Positions 28,039 to 38,604 of a DNA stretch of 64,000 nt are shown here, piece by piece. The position numbers and the translations under genes were made by a program. Source of the stretch: Salinisphaera sp. Q1T1-3 (GTDB lineage: Bacteria; Pseudomonadota; Gammaproteobacteria; Nevskiales; Salinisphaeraceae); assembly GCF_003602005.1 (NCBI RefSeq), contig NZ_QZWD01000006.1:124001-188000 (forward strand), given 5' to 3'. The notes beneath the pieces are model-generated. The model had not been told where the DNA came from. It did not search any database and saw only the letters and a list, made by a program, of their open reading frames with translations. Position 1 is the stretch's first letter, and every line of letters begins with the position of its first letter.

Positions 28039-30765
28039 ATGACACGATTCGACAAGACGAGACGACGGGTTCTCAAGTGGGCCGGTGGGGGGCTCGCCGG
28101 CCTGGCGGCCACGCGCCTGACCGGGCCATTCGAGTGGATCAATACCGCTCGGGCCTCGGCAGGCGGCCATCCGGGCATCGATCCGCGAGCACCGTCCGGA
28201 CTGCTCACGGATCTGTTGAGCGATCCACTGGGTATCCGTGTCACCGATCACCAGCCGAGGTTGTCCTGGATCGTCCCGGCGCTCGGCCCCGTACCGACGC
28301 AGGCGGCGTATCGGGTCCAGATCGGGCGGACCCAAAGCGGTATCGCGGCCGGCCGAGATCTGGTCTGGGACAGCGGGCGCGTCGAATCCGATGTCTCGAC
28401 CGGCGTTGTCTACGGCGGGCCGTCGTTGGCACCGAACACGGTCTATTACTGGCGGGTTCGGACGTGGCAGAAACACGGCCATGCCTCGATGTGGTCGGCG
28501 CCGCAGCGCGTGGTCACGGAGATGGGCGACGGCTGGACCGGAACGCCCATCTGGGCGCCGACAGTCGCCGCGGAACCCGATCAGGACATCGACCCCAACG
28601 ACTGGTTGCTGGCGCGTACCGAATTCCAGATCGACGGCCGGGTGCAGTCGGCCTGGATTCAGGCCAGCGCGCGATCGCCCGAGGCGGCACGTCAGTATGT
28701 CTATCGGCTCGCGGTCAATGAGGCGTTCGCCGGGGTCGGGCCAGTGCGTTCGTTCGACCCGGAAACTGAGACGCGTTATCACACACACGACATCACGGGC
28801 CTGCTCAAGGTTGGCGCGAACGTGGTCTCGGCGTTCTGTTACACGGCCGAGGATCATGCTTTTCTGGCGGATATCGTCGTGGTCTATGAAGATGGCCGAC
28901 GTCAGGTGATCGGGACCGGCGACGATTGGCGGGTGCGTCTGGCCGGGGGCTGGCGGCCGCCGAACGGGTTTTTCGGCGGTTTCTATGAAGCCCCGCAGGA
29001 ATATATCGATGCACGGGCCGAGCCGGTCGGCTGGCGTCGTCCCGGTTTCGACGATTCGGCATGGGAGACCCCGGCTAGAGCGATGTCCTTGCCCGGACTC
29101 ACGCCGAGCTGGGACGAGAACATCGCTTGCATACCGCGCCGGCCGCAAAGCGCGACTCAGCTGGAAGCAGGCCGCTGGCTGATCGACATGGGCCGGGAAG
29201 TCGTGGCCGGTCTCAGTCTGACCGTCACTGCCCAGGCGGGACAACGCGTGACCGTTCGCCTTGGCGAGGAACGCACGGCCGATGGCGGTGCACGCTACGA
29301 ATTGCGCTCCGGGCCGGTCTATGAAGAGGTCTGGACGCTGCGCGACGGCCGACAGCATCTCGCGCACTGGGGGTATCGGGCGTTCCGCTGGATCGAGCTG
29401 ATCACCGATCCCGGGCTGGATGTCACCAGCGGGCTGCAGGCACACGTACTGCGCAAGCCATGGACCGACGGTCTCGCCCACTTTGCCAGTTCCAACCGCG
29501 ATCTGGATCGGGTCTGGGAATTCTGTCGATACACGATCGAAGCGCTGCGGATGAATGTCTACGAAGACACGCCGACCCGCGAGCGCGAGCCCTATGCCGG
29601 CGACGCCGTGATCAATCAGCTGTCCGAATACAACACCCAGCGTTCCTATGCGCTGGCGCGTTATTCGACGTCCTATCTCGCACGCCGCCCGACCTGGCCG
29701 ACCGAGTACCACGTGATGACCGCGATCACCACGTGGCGCGATTATCTGGCCACGGGCGACGATGCCAATCTGGCAGCCGACTACGATCTGTTGGTCGAGC
29801 GACAGCTCACCGAATATCTGGATTCAGATGGCCTGGTCGACAAGTCGCCCGGCGAATACTATCGCTTCCCGCGGGACCTGGTGGACTGGCCCCGGGGGTA
29901 TCGCGACGACTACGTCTTCACGGATGTGAATACGGTCATCAACGCCTGGCAATATGCGGCCTACGAGGCGTTATCGAACATCGCCGGCGTTCTCGGCCAC
30001 GGCCGGGACCAGCACCGCTTCGCCGCGATGGCACGCCGTCTGCAGCATCGACTGAACAGCGAACTGATCGCCGGCAACGGCGCCTATTTCGATGGACGCG
30101 ACACCACGCATCAGTCGCAACACGCCACCGCGTTTCCGCTGGCGCTCGGGGTCACCCGTGGCGAGGCTCGGCAGGCGGCCGGGCAATGGCTGGCCGGCCA
30201 GCCCATGAAGGCCAACGTGTACGGGGCCCAGCTGGTTCTCGATGCTCTCTACAACGTGAACCAGGCCGAATCGGCGCTGGCGCTGCTCACCAGCCGCGAT
30301 ACCTTTTCATGGCTGCACATGATGGATGACCTCGGGGCCACGATCACGCCCGAGGCCTGGGACCCATCCATGACGGACAATATCTCGTTCTCCCATGCCT
30401 GGGGCAGTGCCCCGGTGAACACGGTGATGCGGTATATCGCCGGGGTCACGCCGGCCGCACCGGGTGCGGCCCGACTGCGGATTGCACCACAACCGGCCGG
30501 CCTGAACTGGTTTAAGGCCCGGGTGCCGACGATACGCGGGCCGGTCTCGGTTGCGTTCCAGCGCGGTGGGCGTCAATTGCTGGAGATCACGTTGCCGCCG
30601 AACACGGAATCGACGATCGAGCTTGATCTGTCCCAGTTTGACGATATCCCGGCGCACCGTCTGAAAGTGCTGGCGCGGGGCTACCGTCCCCGGACCACGG
30701 TCGGGCACGGCATGCTCACGGTGGCCAATGCCTTGCCCGGTACGCTGGTGGTTCTGGCGCATTAG
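28039..30765 (+). CDS. Alpha-L-rhamnosidase, glycoside hydrolase family 78
   Basis: 908 aa. The N-terminus is a Tat signal (TRRRVLKWAGGGLAGLAATR). Domains follow the GH78 order: an N-terminal Fn3-like domain (GIRVTDHQPRLSWIVPA), accessory beta-sandwiches, an (alpha/alpha)6 barrel (from about 490) and a C-terminal beta domain. The catalytic loop TPTREREPYAGDA contains the Glu expected as general acid. It would release terminal rhamnose from polysaccharides or glycosides outside the cytoplasm. Starts 57 bp after the PEP-CTERM-like gene, so co-transcription is possible. Confidence 0.93.
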   Translation: MTRFDKTRRRVLKWAGGGLAGLAATRLTGPFEWINTARASAGGHPGIDPRAPSGLLTDLLSDPLGIRVTDHQPRLSWIVPALGPVPTQAAYRVQIGRTQSGIAAGRDLVWDSGRVESDVSTGVVYGGPSLAPNTVYYWRVRTWQKHGHASMWSAPQRVVTEMGDGWTGTPIWAPTVAAEPDQDIDPNDWLLARTEFQIDGRVQSAWIQASARSPEAARQYVYRLAVNEAFAGVGPVRSFDPETETRYHTHDITGLLKVGANVVSAFCYTAEDHAFLADIVVVYEDGRRQVIGTGDDWRVRLAGGWRPPNGFFGGFYEAPQEYIDARAEPVGWRRPGFDDSAWETPARAMSLPGLTPSWDENIACIPRRPQSATQLEAGRWLIDMGREVVAGLSLTVTAQAGQRVTVRLGEERTADGGARYELRSGPVYEEVWTLRDGRQHLAHWGYRAFRWIELITDPGLDVTSGLQAHVLRKPWTDGLAHFASSNRDLDRVWEFCRYTIEALRMNVYEDTPTREREPYAGDAVINQLSEYNTQRSYALARYSTSYLARRPTWPTEYHVMTAITTWRDYLATGDDANLAADYDLLVERQLTEYLDSDGLVDKSPGEYYRFPRDLVDWPRGYRDDYVFTDVNTVINAWQYAAYEALSNIAGVLGHGRDQHRFAAMARRLQHRLNSELIAGNGAYFDGRDTTHQSQHATAFPLALGVTRGEARQAAGQWLAGQPMKANVYGAQLVLDALYNVNQAESALALLTSRDTFSWLHMMDDLGATITPEAWDPSMTDNISFSHAWGSAPVNTVMRYIAGVTPAAPGAARLRIAPQPAGLNWFKARVPTIRGPVSVAFQRGGRQLLEITLPPNTESTIELDLSQFDDIPAHRLKVLARGYRPRTTVGHGMLTVANALPGTLVVLAH

Positions 30766-30807
30766 CTTGGGATGGGGATGTCGCCGGCACGGCCCGGCGG
30801 CGGTCTC

Positions 30808-30836
30808 GCCGGCCGGCGCGCACGTGGCCGGCCGGC
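30808..30836 (+). terminator. Terminator-like hairpin after GH78 gene
   Basis: GCCGGCCGGC, a 9-nt loop, GCCGGCCGGC, then TTTA, 43 bp after the rhamnosidase stop. Strong stem, weak T-run. Confidence 0.45.
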
Positions 30837-30877
30837 TTTAGGACCGGTCGCTTCGATTTCGCGCGCGGCGGACACGC

Positions 30878-31405
30878 CTAGCACTCTCGTTCGGCGCGAG
30901 ACGAGCGGTGGAGCCGGGCGATGGTCACGAGGTTGGTGATCAGAATCAGCGATTCGGCCAGCGTGCCGCCGAGCGAGCCGATGAGCAGGTTGCTGATGAC
31001 CCAGCAGAAGGCGGCGGCAGCCAGCATCCAGCGCATCGTCGGGCCGTCGTGCATGAACATGCCGTAGGTGCCGATCAGGCCGGCGGCCAGGGCCCAGGCA
31101 TCACGCGGTGCGGACCAGGTGATGAGTGCGGCCACGAGTGTCGCGCCCGCCATGGCGAGCATGACCGACCAATGTTGCTTGTAGCGTCTCACGAGGTGCA
31201 CGCGCAGCACGATGAGGGCCGCGATCGCCGCCGCTGCCCAGCTGCGGAACAGGGCGAACTGCAGTGCGAAGGCCACGTTGGCAAACAGCAGCAGAACGAA
31301 GAGCCGGTCGTCGCGCTTGTTGGCGAAACCGGCGACACAGAGCGCCAGCGCGATCAGGCCGAAGCCCTGGCCGGCCCACCAACGGATCGATGGATAGTCG
31401 AGCAC
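30878..31405 (-). CDS. YgjV-family inner-membrane protein
   Basis: 175 aa, about six short hydrophobic helices (QGFGLIALALCVAGFANKRD at the start, typical of the YgjV family; also RSWAAAAIAALIVLRVHLVRR). Function unknown. The GTG at 31405 is chosen because AGGAG lies 9 nt upstream; the frame is open further upstream but without a site. Follows the chemoreceptor gene on the same strand after 134 bp. Confidence 0.8.
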   Translation of the reverse strand: MLDYPSIRWWAGQGFGLIALALCVAGFANKRDDRLFVLLLFANVAFALQFALFRSWAAAAIAALIVLRVHLVRRYKQHWSVMLAMAGATLVAALITWSAPRDAWALAAGLIGTYGMFMHDGPTMRWMLAAAAFCWVISNLLIGSLGGTLAESLILITNLVTIARLHRSSRAEREC

Positions 31406-31539
31406 GTGGCGTGTCTCCTGCTGAGGTCGGCTCGCGACGTTGCCCGAAGCCCGCGAACCGATCAAGCGCGGCGCGGCGAGACGCGATCAGCCGGTATCCG
31501 GCCGGCCGACGCGTCCTGGCGCCGCTGCCGCGAACGGTG

Positions 31540-33375
31540 TCATGCCGGCGGGCGGGCGGGGTCGGGGTCAGCCTGTTCCCGAAGCCGAAAGGCCGCGACC
31601 GTATCGGCGAGCGCCCGGGCCTGCTGGTTGAGGGCACTGCTGGCGGCGGTCGATTCCTCGACCATGGCCGCGTTCTGTTGTGTGGTGCTGTCGAGCTGCG
31701 CGACAGCGGTGTTGATCTCGCTGATGCCCTGCGACTGCTCGCCGGCGGCATTGTTGAGTTCGTCGAGCATGCCGCTGACCTGTTCGATCTGCGCCATGAT
31801 TTCCTGCATGGCCCGGTCGGTGGCCTCGACTTCGGCGACACCGGTTTCGGTCTGTTCGGTCGACTGGTCGATCAATGTCTTGATCTGCGTGGCCGATTCG
31901 GTGCTGCGATCGGCGAGCTTGCGCACCTCCTGGGCAACGACGGCGAAACCGCGACCATACTCGCCGGCTCGGGCGGCTTCCACGGACGCATTCAGGGCCA
32001 GTAGATTAGTCTGGAAGGCGATATCGTCGATCAGATCCAGGATGCCGCGGATCTGCCCCGCCGAGCCCTTGAGGCTCTGCATCGCCGCGCTGACACTGGC
32101 CATGCGCTGGCTGCCCTTGTGGGCCGTTTCCACCGTCTGGCGCGCGGTGCCACTGGCGGTCTCGGCCAGGCTCGCCGATTGGCGGGCCGTGCTGGACAGC
32201 TGCTCGACCGCCGCGGCGGATTCCTCCAGGCTGGCGGCGGCCGCCTCGGAACGCCGGGACAGCTCATGGTTGCCCTGGGCGATCTCATCGGCGGCCGAGC
32301 TGACTGTGGCTGAGCTGTCCCGAACCTCGAGCAGCACCCGATTGATGCGTTCGGCAAAGGCATTGAAGGCCGTGGCGATGCCGGCGATTTCGTCGTGACC
32401 GTGAACCGTGAGTCGTTGCGACAGATCGCCGTCGCCGGAGGCAATGTCCTGCATGGCGACTTGTACACGTCGCAGGCGACGAAAACCCGGTGTCAGCAGA
32501 GCCCAGAGTACCAGCACCGCCAGCAGTGCGGTCACCACGAAACCGGCGGACATGATCCAGACGAACTGCGACAGGCCGGCCAGTGTCTCGTGCTTGTCGG
32601 CGACCACCACGAGCGTCCAGTGGCTGTCCGGGACATGCTGGGCCGTCACGTAGGCTGCTCGGTCGCCGAGCGTGACTGGCGTCATGCCATCGCTTCGCGC
32701 CGCGTTCGACAGCCAGCTCGGCGTGAACAGGGACGCGATCTGGGTGGCCGGGTGCAGCACGCGATCCATCTCCGGATGCGCGATCAGCGTGCCCTGGTCG
32801 TTGACCAGAAAAGCATAACCGCTCGGCGTGGGCTTGATGGCATCCACGATCGTCGTGACTTCGGTGAGCTGGATATCGGCGCTCAGAACAGCCTCGAGAC
32901 GGCCCGCTTTTTCGATCGGCATCGACAGCGACAGCGCGAGTGCGTGAGAGCTCTCGTCCATGTACGGCTTGTTGACGACCAGGGTTCCGGCATTCTTGGC
33001 GTTGCGATACCAGGGGCGCTGTGTGGGGTCGAAACCGTCGGGCGGGGTCCAGTTCTGGCCCGAAATGAACCGCCCATCCGGGAAGCCGGCATAGACCATC
33101 GAGAAATGGCTGGCATGCTCGATCAGGGCCATGTCCCGTGCCAGATGCGTCGTGTCGAAGCGGCCGTGAAGCGCGCCGAGCAACCGTTTCTGCGTGCCCA
33201 GCCAGTTCGCGATAGCGCGGCTGTTGTCGTTGGCCAGGTTCTGCATCTTCTGGGTTGCGCTGGCGAGGTAGTCCGCTTTCAGCGCGAACCAGCTGATCGC
33301 CCCGATACTGGATAACGAAAGCATGAACAGGACGATGCAGATCGCCAGGATACGGGTACGAAAAGAAAGACGCAT
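31540..33375 (-). CDS. Methyl-accepting chemotaxis protein with periplasmic Cache domain
   Basis: 611 aa. TM1 at about 10-30, a dCache-type ligand domain in the periplasm (about 35-265: [47 protein letters not shown]), TM2 at about 275-295, HAMP, then the methyl-accepting coiled coil with tip [20 protein letters not shown]. The PWY and NDxGxLIAH motifs are usual for Cache receptors of amino acids or small carboxylates. ATG 33375 is preferred to TTG 33384. Confidence 0.93.
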   Translation of the reverse strand: MRLSFRTRILAICIVLFMLSLSSIGAISWFALKADYLASATQKMQNLANDNSRAIANWLGTQKRLLGALHGRFDTTHLARDMALIEHASHFSMVYAGFPDGRFISGQNWTPPDGFDPTQRPWYRNAKNAGTLVVNKPYMDESSHALALSLSMPIEKAGRLEAVLSADIQLTEVTTIVDAIKPTPSGYAFLVNDQGTLIAHPEMDRVLHPATQIASLFTPSWLSNAARSDGMTPVTLGDRAAYVTAQHVPDSHWTLVVVADKHETLAGLSQFVWIMSAGFVVTALLAVLVLWALLTPGFRRLRRVQVAMQDIASGDGDLSQRLTVHGHDEIAGIATAFNAFAERINRVLLEVRDSSATVSSAADEIAQGNHELSRRSEAAAASLEESAAAVEQLSSTARQSASLAETASGTARQTVETAHKGSQRMASVSAAMQSLKGSAGQIRGILDLIDDIAFQTNLLALNASVEAARAGEYGRGFAVVAQEVRKLADRSTESATQIKTLIDQSTEQTETGVAEVEATDRAMQEIMAQIEQVSGMLDELNNAAGEQSQGISEINTAVAQLDSTTQQNAAMVEESTAASSALNQQARALADTVAAFRLREQADPDPARPPA

Positions 33376-33558
33376 GGGAATCAACGGGTAGCCACGAGCC
33401 GGTAGGTATCGACCGGGCCAGCGGATTCTTGAGGCCCTGGCTACGGGACATCAGGGCGTTGGATCGTGCGACTTTCGTCAGGCACACGACGGGCGCCGCA
33501 TTTCAGGGCACGGTATCGATGTAATACGGCCGGGCTTCGTGTCGGCGCGTGTTGTCTT

Positions 33559-34314
33559 TCAGCGTGCGGTGATCCGCTTGATGAGGCGCTCGGCCAGATC
33601 CGCGTAACGACGATCGAAATGATGGCCGCCGGGCAGGCCGGCGACATCGAAGCCGGCGGCGACCAGTTCGTCGCAGATCGCTTGCGGATCCGTCACGCCG
33701 TAGAGACAGCTGGTGCGCGCGGCCGGCAGGCGTCGTGCCTCGGGCATCACGGCCCGGCCCTCGGGCCCCAGCCCGATCCACGACAGCAGGTGGTACCCGA
33801 AGGTGATATGGCTGGCCAGACCGAGCAACACGATTCGCTGTACATGGGCCTGTGTGGCTGCGGGCAGGCGATTGTAGAGAAACGGCATGACATCGGCCCC
33901 GCGTGAATAACCGATCAGCACGACGCGTGACCGGTGCCAACGGCGCCGATAGGTCTGGATGACCCGGTCGAGGTCGGCCGCGGCTCTGGCGGGATCATTC
34001 ACGTGCCAGTAATAGCGCAACGAATCCCAGCCGATGACCGGATAGCCGGCCCGAGCCAGCGACTGGCCCACGGCCTTGTCCAGCCCGGCCCAGCCGCCGT
34101 CGCCGGAGAGCATGACGACAAGCGTGTCATCGGTGGTCGGCGTCGTGTCCTGTGGCGGGGGCGGCGGATAGACCATCAGCGGCAGGTCGGCCACGGCCGG
34201 TGCCGGTGTCTCGCCGCCGGGATGAAAGACACAGCCGGGGGCACCGACGAGAATCGCCACGAGGCCCAGCAGCCAGGCGCCACGCTCGACAATAAATCGC
34301 ATGTTCATCGTCAT
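33559..34314 (-). CDS. acvB: AcvB/VirJ-type serine hydrolase (lysyl-phosphatidylglycerol hydrolase candidate)
   Basis: 251 aa exported protein, possibly a lipoprotein (LVGAPGC). It holds one VirJ domain with an alpha/beta-hydrolase core: nucleophile Ser in VVLIGYSRGADVMPF, oxyanion GDGGWAGLDK, and a late His in GGHHFDRRYADLAERL. In Agrobacterium AcvB is a periplasmic hydrolase of lysyl-PG and is encoded with the synthase LpiA. Here it follows mprF with a 25-bp gap, which strongly supports the same role. Agrobacterium AcvB has an extra N-terminal half; this protein is the short form. Confidence 0.85.
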   Translation of the reverse strand: MTMNMRFIVERGAWLLGLVAILVGAPGCVFHPGGETPAPAVADLPLMVYPPPPPQDTTPTTDDTLVVMLSGDGGWAGLDKAVGQSLARAGYPVIGWDSLRYYWHVNDPARAAADLDRVIQTYRRRWHRSRVVLIGYSRGADVMPFLYNRLPAATQAHVQRIVLLGLASHITFGYHLLSWIGLGPEGRAVMPEARRLPAARTSCLYGVTDPQAICDELVAAGFDVAGLPGGHHFDRRYADLAERLIKRITAR

Positions 34315-34339
34315 CCCGGTTCGATCGGCAGAGGCGGCG

Positions 34340-36928
34340 TCAGCTGTCGGTGAGTATGCGCCGATACCCGCCGGCGATGAGGGCGGCGATATCCAGCTGC
34401 AGGCTCGACAGACGTGTATCCGGCGGATAGGCCAGATACATCGAATGCCAGACCGGATGCCATTTGTTCTTGAAGGCGCGCAGCCCCTTGTAGTTGTAGA
34501 AACGATTGCCGTGCTCGTAGGCCAGCCGGGCAAGCTGCTCGGCCGGTCGGGCCCAGGGCGTATCGCCCACGCCGGCCAGCGGTGCCATGCCGAGCGAGAA
34601 CCAGCGATAGCCCGCGGCCTGTGCTTCCTGCATGAGCCGGACGAACAGGAAATCCATGGTGCCGCCGGGCGCGGTTTCGAGGTGCCGCATCAGATCGATC
34701 GAGTATTCCTCGAGGTGGCCATAGCTCGGCAGAATGCTGGCAAAGGCGAGCAATCGCCCGTTGGCGTCGCGGACCACCGCGATCGGGGCCCGAGCCAGAT
34801 AATCGCGATCGAAATTGCCGAGCGAGAACGTCTTCTCGGCGGCTTTCTCGCCGAGCCAGTCATCGGAGACTGCAGCCAGCTGGTTCATGAACCCCGTGCT
34901 GAAGGGCGGCGCTGTAATCTCGAAGGTCAGCCCCAGACGATGCCCGCGATTGATCGCGCCGCGCTTGTCTTCGTTGCGTTTGCCGGTCATCGAGAAGGCC
35001 GCGAGATCGACCCGTGCGATCTCGCCGAGCTTGAACAACACGAACCCGTGGTCGAGATAGGCCGACAGATCGTCCGGGCCGACCTGATAGAACACCGGCG
35101 TGCACTGCATGTCGTCGGCGAGCTGGCGGAATTCACCGATCGCCGTGCGTCGTGCCGCCGTATCGCCGGCCGGATCGGACAGCGCGATGAGCCGGTTACG
35201 GATCGCGCGATAGCCGATCATCGCCTGCCCGTCGGCGCCGTAGAACAGTGTCTTGTCGCCCAGCAGCATGAGATGGGAATAGGGGGTCGACCCGTGGGAC
35301 GTCAGCCAGGCGACCAGGGCATCGAGATCGGCGGGCGCCGGCCGTGCCAGCTGCGGCGTCGGCCAGCGTGGCCAGGTCCAGATCACCAGCACGATCACGC
35401 TGATAAGAGCCACGAAGGCGCCCCGTTCGAAACGCGGGGCATGGGCGCCGAAGCCGAAGTGCAATGGATCGACCGCATGGCCCTGATAAAGCGCATGGCC
35501 GAGCAGCAGATAACCGACCAGGGCGGCCAGCAGCGTGCCGGTCCAGGGCCAGGCACCGACCTGTTGGGCCAGACTGCCGTGGCGGTCGAACGTTGCCCGA
35601 CTCATGTACAGCAGGCTTGCGACCACCAGCAGCAACAGGCTGGTGCCCCAGTCCAGGCCCCGGGTCAGGCCGAACAGCGCGCCGGCGATCAGCAGGCCGA
35701 TCGACAGCCACAGGGATTGACGCAGTCGCAGTGACAGGCCCCGGGCGGTCATGATCAACGTCAGGCCGATGACCACGCTGGCCAGATGCGTGATTTCGAC
35801 CGCCGGCAGGGGCACCCAGTGCGACAGGATGCGGGTACGAGAGAGCAGGTTCGGAAAGGCCGCCCCGGCCAGCAGCACGATGCCGGCACCGGCGGTCAGC
35901 GCCGAGAGCAGGCGGAGCCCGAGATCCACCGCCTGACCCACCGGCCAGGCGAGGACCGAGACGAGCGGATGTGCCCTGAGGGTCGCGGCCAGACGGGAAC
36001 GGGCCAGCGCGTTCGCACCCAGAAACAGCGCGGCGATCAGCGGCACGAGGTAATAGGCGAAGCGAAACAGCACGAGTGCGGCCACGGCGGTCTCGGTCGC
36101 TGCCCCGTGTGCGGCGAGCAGGCCGACGAGCGTGGCATCGAATACGCCGAGGCCGCCGGGGAGAAAACTCAGCATGCCGAGCGTGGCCGCCAGCACGAAG
36201 GCGGCGGCGACCGCGGCCGGCGTGAGTGAGACGCCCAGCGCCTCGACACAGCCCCACAGCACGGCGGCTGCCAGGAGCCATTCGCCGATCGAGGCACACA
36301 CGAATCCGACAGTCTGTAGCGGGGTGAGGCGTTCGATCGCCGCCAGTCGGCCGATGCGCAGCAGGGGCGTCATGGCCAGCAACAGATAGAGCGGCAGATA
36401 ACAGGCGATCACGACCAGAGCCGTCATGACCAGCCACACGGGAACCGGCGTGGCCGCGAGAATAGCCGGTCGGGTGATCAGCGTGATAAGAGCGAGCGTC
36501 GACAGACCCAGCGCCGAGGCCGTGGCCACGAGGCCGGCATAGCGCACCGCGGCGCCCGAGTCCACGCCGTCCCCGGTGACGAGCAGCACCCGCAGCCCGG
36601 AACCCGTCAGCCCGGACAGGCTGACCACGTTGTTGATCCCGCTGGCCATCAGGCCCACGCGCAGCCCGGCGCCGATGCCGCGTCGATAGCCGATCACCCG
36701 GGCCGCGAGCAGGTCGTAGGTGCCGATCGCGGCACTGGCGATCAGCCCGCCCAATCCCAGCAGGAACAGATGCAGCGGCGGCACGGCCGCCAGCTCGTGC
36801 TGAATGCTGCGCAGGTTGATGTGTCGGGCTTCCAGCACCAGCAGGCCGACGACGGCGAAGATCAGAACGAACGGCAGCACACGGCGTAGTCCCTGCGCGA
36901 TGGATCTGGTTTCAGCGATGTCTGACAT
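34340..36928 (-). CDS. mprF: Bifunctional lysylphosphatidylglycerol flippase/synthetase MprF
   Basis: 862 aa. The N-terminal flippase has about fourteen membrane helices (residues about 15-545, including SLSGLTGSGLRVLLVTG and FLPGGLGVFDATLVGLLAAH). The C-terminal DUF2156 GNAT-type domain (about 560-862) has LTSHGSTPYSHLMLLGDKTL, ENxx-type ISLxxFAxxxPSxGxLEEYSID as LAFASILPSYGHLEEYSIDL, and KNKWHPVWHSMYLAYPP. It transfers lysine (or alanine) from tRNA to phosphatidylglycerol and flips the product, lowering envelope negative charge. ATG 36928 opens the first helix. Operon partner: acvB. Confidence 0.93.
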   Translation of the reverse strand: MSDIAETRSIAQGLRRVLPFVLIFAVVGLLVLEARHINLRSIQHELAAVPPLHLFLLGLGGLIASAAIGTYDLLAARVIGYRRGIGAGLRVGLMASGINNVVSLSGLTGSGLRVLLVTGDGVDSGAAVRYAGLVATASALGLSTLALITLITRPAILAATPVPVWLVMTALVVIACYLPLYLLLAMTPLLRIGRLAAIERLTPLQTVGFVCASIGEWLLAAAVLWGCVEALGVSLTPAAVAAAFVLAATLGMLSFLPGGLGVFDATLVGLLAAHGAATETAVAALVLFRFAYYLVPLIAALFLGANALARSRLAATLRAHPLVSVLAWPVGQAVDLGLRLLSALTAGAGIVLLAGAAFPNLLSRTRILSHWVPLPAVEITHLASVVIGLTLIMTARGLSLRLRQSLWLSIGLLIAGALFGLTRGLDWGTSLLLLVVASLLYMSRATFDRHGSLAQQVGAWPWTGTLLAALVGYLLLGHALYQGHAVDPLHFGFGAHAPRFERGAFVALISVIVLVIWTWPRWPTPQLARPAPADLDALVAWLTSHGSTPYSHLMLLGDKTLFYGADGQAMIGYRAIRNRLIALSDPAGDTAARRTAIGEFRQLADDMQCTPVFYQVGPDDLSAYLDHGFVLFKLGEIARVDLAAFSMTGKRNEDKRGAINRGHRLGLTFEITAPPFSTGFMNQLAAVSDDWLGEKAAEKTFSLGNFDRDYLARAPIAVVRDANGRLLAFASILPSYGHLEEYSIDLMRHLETAPGGTMDFLFVRLMQEAQAAGYRWFSLGMAPLAGVGDTPWARPAEQLARLAYEHGNRFYNYKGLRAFKNKWHPVWHSMYLAYPPDTRLSSLQLDIAALIAGGYRRILTDS

Positions 36929-37228
36929 GTATCGAATGCGATCACGATCGTGATCGACCCGGTGCGATCTATGGCTGGAAAAATACGGCGTGGCTCCATG
37001 CCAAGGCAATACCGTCGGTCGCCTTGTACAGACCGCCTGGCGCTTGCCTGATCAACGCGCACCGACCGCGTCACGTGCGGCATGTGGCCACGGCGCTGCG
37101 ACGAGGAAATGCAAGTTTTCTTTAATTACAAAACACGCCAATTAGGTCGCATGGCGGCCAGCGGGCAGGCGGCCTAGCCTTGGATGCATCAGGCCGACCG
37201 TCGGGGTGGCCGCGTTTCCTGGAAGGCC

Positions 37229-38503
37229 ATGCGTACGCCAATCTATAAAATGCTGTATGTCCAGGTGCTGGTCGCCATCGCGATCGGCGTGGTTCTGGGC
37301 GTGATCCAGCCGGACCTGTCGGTCCAGCTCAAGCCGTTGGGTGATGCCTTCATCGCCCTGATCAAGATGATCATCGGCCCGGTCATCTTCTGTACGGTCG
37401 TCACCGGCATCGCCGGCATGACCGACCTGAAGGAAATGGGCCGGGTCGGCGGCAAGGCGCTGCTCTATTTCGAGGTCGTCTCGACGTTCGCCCTGTGTCT
37501 CGGTCTGATCGCCGGGCACCTGTTGCATCCGGGGGCCGGTTTCAATGTCGATCCGGCCACGCTGGATACGAGCGTGATCGCGAAATACACCACCGGCGCC
37601 GAGTCGCACGGCATGGTGGATTTCCTGATGAGCATCATTCCGCACACGTTCTTCTCCGGCTTCACCGAAGGCAATATCCTGCAGATTCTGTTGATCTCGA
37701 TCCTCACCGGGGCCGCGCTGGCCCAGCTCGGAGACAAGGGCGAGGGCATCGTGGCGGGTATCAGCAGTGCCACGCGCGTGTTCTTCAAGATCGTGCACTA
37801 CATCACCCGGCTGGCGCCCATCGGCGCCTTCGGCGCGATCGCGTTCACCGTGGGCAAGTACGGCGTGCATTCCTTGTTGCCGATGTTCAAGCTGGTGGGC
37901 AGTTTCTATCTCACCGCGCTCGTCTTCGTGCTCGTGGTACTGGGTGTGGTCGCCCGACTGGCCGGTTTCCGGATTCTGGCTTTCATTCGCTATATCCGCG
38001 AGGAGCTACTGATCGTGCTGGGCACGAGTTCCTCCGAAGCGGCCCTGCCGATGTTGATCGAAAAGCTCGAGCGTGCCGGCTGCTCGCGCAAGGTCGTCGG
38101 TCTGGTCGTACCGACCGGGTATTCGTTCAATTTGGATGGGACGAACATCTACATGACGCTGGCCGTGTTGTTCATCGCTCAGGCCACGAACGTCGATCTC
38201 AGCCTCGTCGATCAATTGACGATTCTGCTCGTGGCCATGCTGACATCGAAGGGTGCGTCCGGGGTCACCGGTGCCGGTTTCATCACCCTGGCGGCGACGC
38301 TGGCCGTGGTCCCGCAGCTCTCGGTCGCCGGCATGGTGCTGATTCTGGGTGTCGATCGTTTCATGAGCGAATGCCGGGCACTGACCAATTTCGTCGGCAA
38401 CGGGGTGGCGACCATCGTGATCGCGGCGTGGGAGAAATCGCTGGATCGTGCCCGGCTGGAACAGGCGATGCGCGGCGAGTTGACGACACAGCCTGTGGCT
38501 TGA
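37229..38503 (+). CDS. dctA: C4-dicarboxylate transporter DctA
   Basis: 424 aa sodium/proton-coupled symporter of the DAACS (glutamate-transporter) family for succinate, fumarate and malate. Hallmarks: [20 protein letters not shown], the serine-rich re-entrant loop [29 protein letters not shown], and [25 protein letters not shown] is just upstream of ATG 37229. Monocistronic; no dctBD two-component genes nearby. Confidence 0.96.
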   Translation: MRTPIYKMLYVQVLVAIAIGVVLGVIQPDLSVQLKPLGDAFIALIKMIIGPVIFCTVVTGIAGMTDLKEMGRVGGKALLYFEVVSTFALCLGLIAGHLLHPGAGFNVDPATLDTSVIAKYTTGAESHGMVDFLMSIIPHTFFSGFTEGNILQILLISILTGAALAQLGDKGEGIVAGISSATRVFFKIVHYITRLAPIGAFGAIAFTVGKYGVHSLLPMFKLVGSFYLTALVFVLVVLGVVARLAGFRILAFIRYIREELLIVLGTSSSEAALPMLIEKLERAGCSRKVVGLVVPTGYSFNLDGTNIYMTLAVLFIAQATNVDLSLVDQLTILLVAMLTSKGASGVTGAGFITLAATLAVVPQLSVAGMVLILGVDRFMSECRALTNFVGNGVATIVIAAWEKSLDRARLEQAMRGELTTQPVA

Positions 38504-38604
38504 GAAGCGCCGGCAAACGCGCCGTAGACCCTTCACCGCCGCCCCATCGCCGAGGCCGGTGGGTGGGGGGTATCTCGCCGAGACTGCGGACCGCTCGATC
38601 GGTC

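Noticed and set aside
27523-29712. Very long open frame on the minus strand (729 codons) opposite the PEP-CTERM-like and GH78 genes
   Set aside because: The plus strand encodes clear GH78 and sorting-tail motifs. The antisense frame has no family likeness and arises from high third-position GC.
30908-32398. Plus-strand open frame of 496 codons opposite the YgjV-like gene and chemoreceptor
   Set aside because: The minus strand has unmistakable chemoreceptor signalling motifs; the antisense frame is a GC artefact.
34301-35734. Plus-strand open frame of 477 codons opposite mprF
   Set aside because: MprF catalytic motifs are on the minus strand. The opposite frame is rich in Arg/Gln/His without domains.
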